From NCBI GenBank assembly GCA_030386875.1, contig CM059576.1, positions 61,007,581 through 61,071,580 on the forward strand: a stretch of 64,000 nt of DNA, written 5' to 3'. The position numbers and the translations under genes are program-made. Under the pieces are notes generated by a model that was not told the DNA's origin, did no database searches, and saw only the letters and a program-made list of their open reading frames with translations. Origin of the DNA: Morinoia aosen (lineage: Eukaryota > Arthropoda > Malacostraca > Amphipoda > Talitridae). This document shows, piece by piece, positions 1 to 12,400 of this stretch; positions within the stretch are counted from its first letter, which is position 1, and every line of letters starts with the position of its first letter.

Positions 1-3000
1 ACTGATGCATTCATTGAAAATAACGCTTCAAGTAATGCAAAATAAGTGACGTGCAAAAGTAACATCGCTCGCCTTACTTGTTTACCTCTAAGTTATTCAT
101 TCACCTTGCTAAATTCACGGTATTTCAGCGGAATTGAGACTGACCTATTGATGGCCCGATACTCCAAGATTCTTTCGTCTTTCTTTCACTTATTCACTCT
201 GAGGAGCGTCATTTATTTTTGACGGAAAATCATCGGCCTCAAATTATTTTTCAAATTTTCTGAAGTCTATCGAGTTTTGAATGGACTGAAGAGATCTTGG
301 AGGGAGAATTGTTAAAATGCAAATTATAGGTTGTGAGCCATGAGTTTCGAAGCGAACAAGTCATCATCGATAAATAGTTACTTTGTGAGAAAGTAATTGC
401 GTATTTCAAGTGAATTCTTTATCTATTCTTAATCGCCACGAGCCCCCTGCGTCACTCTCTGATAAGGTCGCTGATATCTCATGAGCTCGAGGACATACTC
501 CCGTTATCGCTAGCCCCAAGACACAAGATTTCCCTTAAATTTTGCTCTGGACATAAATTAAAGAGGTATAGTATTTGAGGCATGATTCAAACACACATTA
601 AAAGTTTGGTGTAGTACACTTTGTCATTCAAGCTGTACACTTGTGAGCTGCTTAGAAGAAGCCCATACAACATGATCAGAAGTTGAATGCAAAAGTATAG
701 CAGAGATTAAGGGGGCCCTCTCGTCAAAATTGAATTTTGATCCGATTGGTCTTATATTTGGCCACTATATGTATTTTTGCAAGAGAAACATATGTTATCC
801 AAGAAGTTTTTTGATTTAGCTCTTATTTTTTTTCTTATTTTTAAAACTCGTTATTTTGTTCATTTTTGATATGTTTTCAAAAAAATAACAGACAAGGAAT
901 TTTTATGCTAGAACAAATACAAAGACAGTTTTAAAATCCTCGTAACATTGCAAACAAACTGACATTCCTGAATTTTCTATTTGAAATTTTTTATGCGATA
1001 TTTGATCAATACAAAAAATATACCGAATTTTTAGGTTTTGAACTAGCAGAAAAAAAAGACAACGTACAAATTGGGAAATCAATATATGTCAGTTTGTTAG
1101 AATTGTTCCAAGGATTCCGAAACTGTCTTTGTTTTCTTCCTAGCATAAAAAACTAAATGACTTCTATTCTTTTGAATTTTGAAAATAAGTGACTTTACAG
1201 TATAGGCCAAAAATAAAATTTTTGGTTGAAGTGTAATATAATGGAAAATTTATGTAATTGAATGCTATTTTCATTTTTATTTCAGGAATCTCCATGCATA
1301 ACAGCATATCCACAATGTGAATTGTAATTTAAAAAAAGAAAGAAAAAAATTAAAAAAATTTTCACTTACATCATAAAATTATGAAATTTTTTGTTTTCAG
1401 TCTGATTCTTATGAAATTTGACTATTATATGTAACTATTAAAAAAAAACAATTTCCTCTATACTTTCTTTTGATTCAGGCCTTAGTTTTTGAAAAAAATT
1501 TGACATATTGGATTTTAGTCCACTGGAATTGATATTTCAAAAAAATAGAACTCATTGAGTTTTTCTGCTAAAACAAAAACAAAGATGGTTTTAGAATCCT
1601 TGGAACATATCTAACAAAAGTACATTCACAAATTTTTCATTTCTTCTTTTGTTTTCTTTTTATCTTTGGTCAAAATGGGGTCGTAAATTTAAGATTTTGG
1701 TCTCCTTACCCCCCCCCCCCCCCTGGGGAGGATCTATTGTCCGCAGAGCCATAAAATTTTAGGACCGAATAGTCCACCACCTAAGGGTCCTTTTCCAACA
1801 AAAACATGAAAAATGATCATCGGAGAGAAAAGGGGCCTCGGAGGGGCCTCTTAATGTGAACGGATTTATCAGTTATTTTCAAACACGTACTCAGAGCATG
1901 TAAATTTTTCTACAAATGAATTCTTAGGTCAACTCGATATGTAGAAAGCGGGTGTAAGTAAATGATAACAACGAGTTGGTGATTAAAAAATTTTCATCAA
2001 AATTACATTTGATTTAGCCTTAGAATAATGTATATGTGAGCCTTGAATTAAATATCATCAAATACCAACGTCCACTTTTGCGAATAAAATTTAAACTCAG
2101 TTATTCATGGCTTGGATCTAACTAACATCGTGGAAGTTCAATAACTGTGATAAAATTTCCATATTATAAGTTGATATTCGCTTAAGAGGACCGTCACATA
2201 ACTCGAAGATCGACTGGTATGTTTTTTCTAGATGAATCTTTTTCTGAAATATCCTTAAAGAATGTCCTCAACTTGTGACTTTAGATCTTTCCGATGTGAC
2301 TATATCAATAAATCAACTCATAACTAAATGATGGCAGAGACTAGAAGTCACAGAGATGACCGCAGATGAACCAAATAGTTTCGCTATCTTTCGGTGTCTC
2401 GTGAAGCTCTTGGTAAAACCAAGTCTCTATGCAATTTATTTCGAGAGTACATTTATTCCGCAAGTACACCGCGAGTAAATTATTGGTTATATCATTTACA
2501 TATTTCTAGACTTTTGAACACCGCATCCCGAAAATACTTGTACGTATTTTCAAAAGGTTTATCGCTGTTCAGAATATTGTAAGTTCCAAATCATACTGTT
2601 CATTCCGAGAGTGCTCCTTTTAGCTTGTTTCTTGGTCCTTTGTCATTCCTTCTCCATCTCACTTATAATATCCCCGTGTAAAACTTCAGAAGACATGATT
2701 TGAGGATAGTGGCTTGGGAAGTCTCAAAACAAACTCCACTCTCTCCGTGAGAAAATCGAACCTCATTCACTGTTTACGCAAACACAAAACGCTTGAAACG
2801 CGTAAGGAGTTACGTGTGCAATTGTACGTTCTATGACATCCGTACTTATATCAGTTTTAGTTACATTAATATTTTTCGACTTTTCCCGCATCATGGAATT
2901 TGCTTCGCAGCACTGGGGCAATAGCAGTTTACTCTAACGATGTTCTAAGCATAGCTCTCTCCAATTTGCGATAACTATTGCAGGTCATCATGAAGTTGAA

Positions 3001-3350
3001 GGCAGTTAGAACGTCGATAATAAACCTTAGTTTAATAATTTATCATTGTAAAACAGTAGTCTTCTGGAAATAAAACACGCAGACGAGATGTTTTTAGTCT
3101 CTAGTCTTTTGTTGATGCTGCCAAAGAAGTGGTACTTCTATATATTGTTGTGAATTAATATTTAACTTAAGGAACTATTTGGGTCGTTTTTGCACCAGTA
3201 CTTGTGTCAGAAAACACATCATTGATCACAGAGCTTTAAAAGAAGGAAAGATTAAGCGCTGTACAATTGAGTTTGTTGAATTTTGAATTATACAATTGAT
3301 ACTGATTACCTTATAGCTCAGCGTTGAAAAGAGTATTGTTTAGATCTTAC
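1..3350. other. Non-coding: intron of the alkaline phosphatase gene
   Basis: No exon-like open frame with flanking splice sites was found. It contains the 0.72-1.83 kb structured repeat (listed separately) and a run of about 15 C residues near 1,711-1,725. The rest is unremarkable AT-rich sequence. Confidence 0.6.
720..1830. repeat. Structured dispersed repeat, copy 1 (pairs with 34.4-35.7 kb)
   Basis: The same blocks, in the same order, occur at about 34,400-35,690. Each copy starts with a G-rich edge followed by TTTTTGATC-like sequence. Each contains a block of about 65 bp (TGCTAGAACAAATAC...) three times: direct at about 907, inverted at about 1,082-1,148, and direct at about 1,566. Each ends near AATAGTCCACCACCTAAG (about 1,768). 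There is no coding capacity. It may be a non-autonomous transposon; ends are approximate. Confidence 0.6.
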
Positions 3351-3444
3351 CCATAATGTAGTCCACCTCAGAGGTGTCGACAGCTTGAAGTTCTGTTAGC
3401 GTTCGAACTGCTGCGTACCGACGAGATTGTGCCTCTTGATTGAT
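3351..3444 (-). CDS. Alkaline phosphatase exon 8 (last exon seen)
   Basis: The acceptor follows a pyrimidine tract (TTTTTCAACAG|ATC) and the donor is ATTATGG|GTAAGA; 94 nt. It encodes [20 protein letters not shown] and ends VDYIMG. This fits the family's segment before the LF..HMxYE region. It ends phase 1. No further exon was recognised between here and the left edge, so the GGRIDH.HH region must lie outside the window. Confidence 0.88.
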
Positions 3445-6400
3445 CTGTTGAAAAATATACATAAACGAGCATTAAAACAATGAAAAAACAATGCAGGCAT
3501 AGATGACAGCTTAAAGGAAGCATAAAGAAAAAAAGTGATGAACATTTTGATTGATCCTTTTGATTGAAATATCCTAGTGAGATTTTAAATCATTGCCCAC
3601 GCAAATTCAACGCACGAAGCTTCCGAAATCCCACAGTTTTCTTAAATCTGTCGGTTCCACCACAAGACGGATGAAAATTACTCCATCGAAGTTCGTCTGT
3701 AATGAATGGCACTCACTAATCGGTCTCTTCCTAGCACTGAAGAAAACAAATTCATTCGAATAGAATATCTATACCACGATTTTGCGATTGAAAGTTCAAT
3801 GCTTTTACCTTCCACTGGTCGAAGAGGTTTAAGTCGTCTGAACGAAGACATCCATACTCAGTGTCCAAAGGATCTTCGGGAGTCTCGGTCACGTTACGAG
3901 TCAAGTAAGCGTAGCCTCCTCCCATGATGACCTGCATCAGAAGATAATTTTATTTTCTGTAATCTTCAATACAAGACGTTAATTTAAGAAACAAATCAAT
4001 CAGTATACTCGGTAAACGAAGAAATAAAACAGGAAGTTTGGCATTTAGCCCTACCAGCCATCTCTTTAGCTGAATCTACACGAGAAAAAGTTGCAACAGC
4101 TCCGGCAAAGCTTTCGGTATTTTTTCCATCTATGATCGATTACGAGTTTTGGAAACATAGAAAATTACTTCATTTTACGATGTGAACATTCAATCGACTG
4201 CGAGTTTCAAATTCTGTGCAAACTGAGTGACTTCGAGTAACTCATGATGAAGATGTTCAGCGAACAACAAAGAAACATAGTAATAAGCGAAGAGTATGCG
4301 ACTCATTTACACTCAAAGACTCTTTTAACACTATTATTTACTTGTAAATTTGTCTCAAAAGAGTAAGGTCGAAACCTATGCCGTAATGCCGAATTAATAT
4401 TCCGAGTGTAAGGTTTGTCCACATTTAGCTTTGCATTTCCTTAATCATGCTGGTAAAATTTTCCTCATTTTACCTAAAAAAAAATTTCCTAATTTCAAAA
4501 GAGTACGCATTTATTGACGGAAAAGATTCTCGAACTAAAATGTTTCACTAATAACAAAATGTGGCCAATCATTGATAACTTTTCCAGCCTAGCTGATACA
4601 AAAATTCTTATGGGTGTGAATTGAAGCGATTCACAATTGAGATAATTACATTTTCCTAAACTTAAAAAATTACATACATTCTTCTGCCTCAAGGTCGAGG
4701 TTGTGTTTACGTACGACAGAAAGTACTTGTCTTATCCAGTGAATACTGCTGAGCAATATCTTATCTCAGTGAGGTAAATCGTAAGTATTGTGAATATCCA
4801 ACCACGACATTTTTTATTATATATGCGCAGACTGTTGAGGCTGATGTACTCTAAAATAACAATCTTAAATATTTGAAAAATTGCGTGAAAATATTTTCTT
4901 GTAGCTGAGTCCAGACATTTACCTGGTTTAAATTGAGGCAAGGAATGCGTTTGTTTATCGAAATTAATTGTTAATTAATTGTTTTCATTTCACTAGCATT
5001 AGTGTTCTCAATTTGAGAGGTGTGCGTATGATAATTCAGTATAAGTTAACCATATAGTTAAAACTAAATTAGACTAAGGCTATAGTTAATTAAACAGTGT
5101 AAAAATTCTTGAGATGCGTCTCTTACAGAAAATGATGTACATATTAAATGAAATATTAAATAATAGGTATATTAAATAATGGACGCCACTGAAGTACTGA
5201 AAAAATATTCATTATACCTACTACAAACAGTGAATATATACTAACTAAATTTGCAGGATACGGTTTTTTAATACAAGATTGACTCGACCTGTCAAAATGG
5301 GAAAACTCATAAGGAGACGCAAGCTCTCACATTGAAATCAGCTCCTGGATAATCCTCGACCAACTGCCTGGCAATATCCTTTGTTTCCGGGCACAGTAGG
5401 CCCACACTCGCGGGCATTTCCGAGTCGCACTCCCACTCCCGAGACGCTGAATGCGCGTACAGAGCTGCTGGAGTCGCGTGGGTGACCCGCGTACTGGTTA
5501 CGAAACCTGTACATATATGACAATAAATTCTACAGTGATTTTTATTTTAGGTTCACTTATTAGGTTCCAGTGAATGTGTGAATGCTTTTTGGAGACATGG
5601 AAGCTATCTTGCTGTGCATATCTAAAGTGAAACGTCGAAGTTTTTTTTGAAAAAATCGAAAGCAAGAGTCCATCAAGCCGAGTTCAAGTTCGGCAACTGA
5701 TTTGACACGGATGTAGAAAAGGATTGTAATTATCCTGAATAATCAATGCCACAACGAGTACTTTTTACTTAAAAGAATTGTTTTTGGAACATGCAAGAAA
5801 ATTTTAGAGAAGGAAGTTTACCATTTAATGTTCGAATGAACGAAATTTCCAAATGTTTCTGGAAGCTAAAAATATAAAAGGAATCACCACAAATTCATTA
5901 ATATGCCAAAATTGTATCAAGGCAAGTAAGTGATCATCGTAATTATACGCAGAGCGCAGCGAACATAAACAAATAAGTACTTGGAAATTTATTAATGCCA
6001 CTGTTTTAATGTTCATGCGTGACGTGTTGTCAAAAATGAGCAATAATTATTTGAAATTTGAATGCCATTGTATACATCCTCGATATTTAATAACAAAATG
6101 GAAAAATACTGTGGTAGGATATTGGCATGTTGGGTTTTTTCCAATTTTGCCAATATAGAGAGCTATCAGATTTCAGTCAAAACATGGCGAGAACAAATGT
6201 TTTATAAGAGTTTTAAAATTAAAATCAAACTTTCATTCCAATTCTCAAAAAAAATGGTACTCGTTCAAAAAGCCATCAGTTCAAGATTGAAGGTCGTTTT
6301 TGAGAGGATACAAATTTATCCCAGAGAAAAAAACACATCATCTAAATGAAATATGAAGTTAGAAATTTTACAGTAAAGTTAGGTGTGGATGAAAAAACTT

Positions 6401-9400
6401 TCATCTGAGAAAATGTAAAGGAAAATTGTCTACTGTGATATGAGCAAGGCATCTGATGTTAATTTTGGACAGGACAGTACGTGGACAGTACGTACAGGAC
6501 AGTACGTGGACAGTACGTACAGGACAGTACGACCTCGAAAATACGTCAAAAATAACTTCGTTTGTAACCAGTGCATCACAAAACATGTGTTTCAATAACA
6601 AACTTCATATAGAAAAATGTTTTGTATGCTGGAAGCACATTTTATTGTAAGATGAGAGTCTAACGGAACTCTGTGGTCAATAAAACGTCTCCAAGTTACA
6701 TCGCAAGTCAGGTGAAGCACCTCTTCGAAAGATCACTATTTTAACAGTGATGCAAGTAGTGGGGAGCTTGATATTTTAGGAAAGTTTAGTTAAAGTTGTA
6801 GGAATTATGAAAAACAAGAATAAGTTTATATTTTGAAAAAACATCACGAAAGAATTTTCAAAAGAGTCTCATAGGGGATGCCGTTGGTGCTTTGTAAACG
6901 GCAATGCATGGTTATTGACATAGCTATAAATTGGGTTATAAAAGATTGATTGACTCATTATAAACGTATTGGATTGGCCATCACAGAGTCTAGATCTCAA
7001 TCAAATAAAAAATTTATGGGAACCTTACAGTTAAATTTATAGAAAAGGGTACCCCTAAAATTTCGAAGTATTAGAATAGTTCTTTGAGGAGGAATGGAAG
7101 AACTTAAGGAAGAAGTAATGGACAATGCTGCTATAAAATGATAATAAAACATTAAGTGGAGTTTTTGCTTCAAATAATATGAAATTTCCGTCTAAAGAGT
7201 TAGAGTTTGTATTAATGTATTATGTATAATATGAATTAAATTACCAAAGCATAATGTTGCAATGATAATTTTAATATCATTTTTTTCATCTAAAATATTT
7301 AATATTTTTCCTATCTACTATTAGTTCTGTCTCTTTTCTGGTTCAAATCATTTTTCCATCATTATGTGATTTAATAAACTATTACATATGTTTTAAAAAG
7401 TCCGGGCTAAAATTATGTTGATCACTGAAAATTGAAAAAATAGTTCGTGATTAAAAATATAAGATCAAAAAGAGACATTGAAGACACACACATTCACGTA
7501 TGACATCAAAAAATACCAGATATTAAAAAATTAAGCCAAGCAGGGTACAGAAGCAATCATCAACGTTCTCATTTTTCTTTGTGCTTTTGTTTCAAGTTTT
7601 CCGTACGACAACTTATTCGAATATCTAAAACGAAGTTTCCAGACGAGGAAATAATTAGTTCCAATTTTGGGGTTGTGATCACAACGCTCTATGCAGCAAA
7701 TTTCATGATTAAAAATTGTTACTTGAAATGTAACTTTGACAACACAGCTATTTCAATATTTTAAGCACGTTTTCGAAATGCATTATTGCTTCTAGCTGTA
7801 GCCTACTTCATTTGAAATAAAAAACGGGTTTAAAATATTTCTCTTTGAAATTAAACCTAACTAGACCCCTCTATTGAAGCATAAATGCAAGTGTAGCCCA
7901 TCAAAAGGGCAAGTTATAGAAATGTGTTATGAGTTTCTTTATTGTTTTATCGGATTAAAAAATATGCTTTGTTTTCTAAACAATCGGTTTGACTTACATA
8001 TTCTCCAGCTAAATTTTCCTAACAGTGCCCAGAAACACATTTTGTGTTTTAATTATTGTCATCGATTCAACTGTGCTTCCCAATCGCGATACGAAACGTT
8101 AAATAGTTTTGACTCCGGAAGAATAGAATCCTTTTTTAACCCATTTTCTGTAAGCCTAACATCGATGGTTTTTGCCAATCTTTAATTTTTCTACCGACGA
8201 AATTGTGTTCCTGGGATCAATGTCAATAAGGATTGACAGAGATTTACACACAATTTCAAATTTTTGCACTGATGTTTAAAATCCTTATTTACGTATGTTT
8301 TGTTCATCACTGAATGTGCACATTTATTTGGCTCACCTGCTCTTTTGCCGGCCGCTAGAGCCCACTCTGCCACTGAAGAAACTTTGTTCTCCTCTGTGAC
8401 AGAGCTACAGTCTTCGAGCGTCGCTGTGGCGTCTACACCTGCACGTACCAACTATACCATTAAAATTCACAAATTATCACAGTGATGGCAGAGTATATTT
8501 AAACAATATAATAATTCATTATTGCAATTAATCCCTACGCAGTTGCCAGTAGGTGTCTGAAGAAGCGACATTACATGCCGATTCTGGTATATGCAGTGGA
8601 ACAAACCATAGAATTTGACAAAGCACTCGTCTTCATCATAAATAATTTCATTTTGATGGATGAAGTTGAAGACAAACTAAACAATTGGAATTTTTAGCTA
8701 GCTTACCTATTATAAGAGAAATATAACTACTAGCATAAGACTGTTTAGAAAAACTATATCAAGGTGTTGGTTGATAAGTCTGAGTCGTTTTCAACATGTA
8801 ACTTGAAAACCATCTCTGATGCTTTCTTTCCATATTTGATGATATTCCAATATTCTTATATTGTGCTTTGAATTGAAGGTTCTATCATAAAGTTTAAATC
8901 ACTATGCTTTGCGGGATTAACCAACAAGAAACTCCTAATGCTATTCAACTTATCAAAATTTATTATCATACGTTGACCCTTCATTAATGGTGTTAATGGT
9001 AAACTATAATTAAATAACAATTCAGGTAGATGTCCATAACACGACAGGAATTTTAAATATGATAAAACTTCCAAAATATAACTTGATACGCATTTTCAAG
9101 TCATTTGGTGAATTATATTCATTGTGACAAATGTTCAGCAGTTTAATGATGGGAAGGAAATCGACTTACCACTCGTGTAGTAATTCGTCTTGACCCCGCA
9201 AAGATAAGCCGTGGCGGTCGATGCGCTGTCTGCTACTTGTTTGTCAACATCGTACGTCTATGAGTGAAATTAAACAGAATTATTTTCGTCCGTGCTGATG
9301 ATATTGATGTAATAAAATTGGTTCATTTGATACACTATAGCAATGCTCCTCACTAGAGTGAAGAGGGTTCAAATTCTAAATTTGACGAGTTCAATTCGAA

Positions 9401-12400
9401 AAATATCAAACCTTTCCCAATAGAAAAAAAAATATTTAATACTCAGTAATTTTCATACGTATCAATTGACTGACGCATATTGCGCATTGGTAGAAATTAG
9501 ACTGCTGAGGGCTCGCTCAGCAGTTCCCAACTGTGAGGCTAGCGTATAAACAGAGCTCACACTTGTCGGAATATTGTCCCCACTTCACAAATTCCTCCCC
9601 AAACTTAGTGATAAGCAAACGCAAACTATCTAAAAGATTCAGTTAGCCTTTGGCGATGAGGTTATCAAAATAGCACGTATAGAAGTGGTGTAACCGCTGC
9701 ATGCAAACAAATCCTGGTCGAGGGAGAACTCTCAACTGGCAGGTCATCCACCAGCAGAAACAAAGAATTTATTGCGAATGTTCATTGAATTGGGATAGAA
9801 GACTCGTTTAGCCGTCGAAGAGATTATTGAAGAAGGAAAAACCACAGAATCAGGTCGTACAATTTTAACTGAAGACGTAGTCATACCACGGCAGAATGAG
9901 CGGACAATGCGCCCAGTTGTTCTGCCCACCAGATCCACGCTCATTTCGTTTTGTTATAAAATTGACTTCGCACTGACATTCATAGATCTTTACATGCAAT
10001 TGTGCGGACGTTTCGAGACTTGATTAAATAATTTCAAACGAATAACTGAAGACTAATTTACGACGATTCAAACATTAACGACGGAGGCTGCTACTAATTT
10101 GAACAGAAACGCAGATCTAAAAACAAATCGACTAGAAATATAGCAATACAAGTCAGCAGGGAAGGCTAATGGGGGAGTAATTGAATATAGTGATTTAACC
10201 ACTTTTTTCATTATGAAAATAAGGAAAATTTGAATATATCAATAGAACTATTATCTAAAGTCAGTGAAACAGATAGTTCAGAGTTTGAGCCACAAAGTTT
10301 TCATAGCTGCACAAAGGCTGCACAACTTAAGTAGTTGGAATGAGGAAAGGAGGCACGAAGAAGCAATTATTGGCGGGGGCTTTTAAATAATGCAATAAAT
10401 AATAATTCATCTACGCATTGATATTATTTTAATGATTACAGCTAACCAATAATTGTCCTATGAGTCATTGAATCCCACTGGTTTGTCATCATTGTGCTGT
10501 CACAGGATGTGTCTATGTCTGAAACTCTGCTTGCTGACATCGTTTGTTACCTTGATTAGAGCGGCGTCGGGGAAATGCTCCCACGCCAGCTGATATTCCT
10601 CTCCGCTCTGGCCGAGTTGTTGTCCTTTGTAGATCCTGACAAAGGATTAATATTTTGAGTCAAAGAACTACTCAGAAATAAGAAAAAACAAAAATTTGCA
10701 AAAAGGTCACTTTGCAGAAGTAAAGTGAAAGTGTGAATATTTCATCCTCGTTTGACATTTCTCTCGTTGTGATCCAGTGAACTGGTTGAAAAAAATTGCA
10801 GACGTCATTGTACTCACTCGGTCCATTACAATGAAGCTTCATTCTTTTTAGATTTGTTACTAGAGTTTAGCACATGAATTCAATCAGTTATTCGTTATAC
10901 CCGGGCATTGTAATTCTTCGATAATTTAGGCAACACCCTCCAGCTAGGAACTATTTGATAATTACATTTATTGTGCAAGTGTTGAGCATAGCAAGAGGTA
11001 TTTCACAGGTGTCACTCTGTTATGCTGCGAGGGAATCGACCTTGGCTTAGGAAGTCTGTTTGAGACTAGAAGGGTGTTTTCTATCAAAATACGCAAAAAA
11101 TCAGACATCGCTGGTGGCAGAATTGTTATTTCATTTCAAACCTTTTTTGTGCTGAATTCAACATTATCGGAGCGTGATTTTTAAAATGAAAAAACATTTT
11201 AACATAAATGTATGTTCAAATAAAATGAAAATAGATTCAATAATTTGAAAGCTTAATCCCGCTTGCTGAGAATGAAAACGGTGCACGGTATAAACATATT
11301 GTAAAGATGAGGAAGTTAATTTCCGAACAGACTTTATTTAAAATTAAAAGTAGTTTACTATCAAATAAACAAACTCTCTAAAGCTCAATGACTCGCGCTG
11401 TTTAACGAATATTATAATATCTCAAACTGGAGATGTTTGTGTTCACATCGTTGAGACCACAACGTCCCCGAATTAGTGCCAAAGTTACTTTGAAAGCGAA
11501 TTAACCCAGCCTAACTGTTTTCATGCAGTATCGATCATCACGCTTTAGTTTCCCTGACCCGTACGCATATTGACGTGTGCCTATTGTCGCTGTGTCGACG
11601 ATGTGTAGACGCCTAATCATCGCCGAAAACACTTTTGGCCGCGCTGATGGGAGAGGTAAAATTGTCGCTGTTCCAAAGAAATGACTAAGCACGATTGTGC
11701 ATGGTGTTATAAAATTGTCAAGTTATAGTTGAAAATACCCTATTGGAGTACAGCACACATTCTTATGTATATATACTCATGCACTTGTATGTATTTATAT
11801 TGAACTTGAATACTTCAAGTATTATGTGTTATACACACACATTACATAATTTACAGTGCGTATAATATGTTATATATATATACGCAATGTTATGCACATA
11901 CAAGTAGAAGAGCGTATATTCTTGAGCATGCGTTCTGAACTTTAAAAATGTTTAGGTTATGTAAATGCTTCACCTATAATTTTTCTATTTCTTAGCAAAC
12001 TGCCATGCCTGATCTTAGTTAATTACTTCTTAGGGTAAGCGGTAATTTAACCACCCACTGGCGTCGGAGAAAGTATCTTTGATGGCAGTAGGCGTCTATA
12101 TATCGTCGCCCCGGTGACGATAGACATGCTTGGATATGAATGCGAGGTGCGGAACGGATGAACGGTAATCGATGATGTAGGAAAAAGTTAGATGAGGAAA
12201 TTTATTGCGTATGGATGCGTGTTACAAATAGTCGTACTGTTATGAGACTTATTTATTGTAACAATTCAATTAAGATCTTCAAACCTTACTCAGAATAATT
12301 AGAATATAATAAAGCTCCTAGATCCGGCAAACCTAAAAAAATTGCTCGATAGACAAAAATATGCTTCACGCAGAGCAGACAACTCAAATTTTCACTTTTT

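Noticed and set aside
7874-8185. 103-codon plus-strand frame in intron 5
   Set aside because: It starts at a TTG, has no ATG-led domain or splice context and resembles no family. Probably chance.
8439-8451. Alternative acceptor TATAG for alkaline phosphatase exon 5
   Set aside because: It breaks the frame from exon 4. The GTGCAG acceptor restores the conserved protein.
9744-9944. Open frames on both strands at 9.7-9.95 kb
   Set aside because: The plus-strand translation is interrupted by a stop and gave no recognisable motif. It may be a decayed element, but that cannot be supported.
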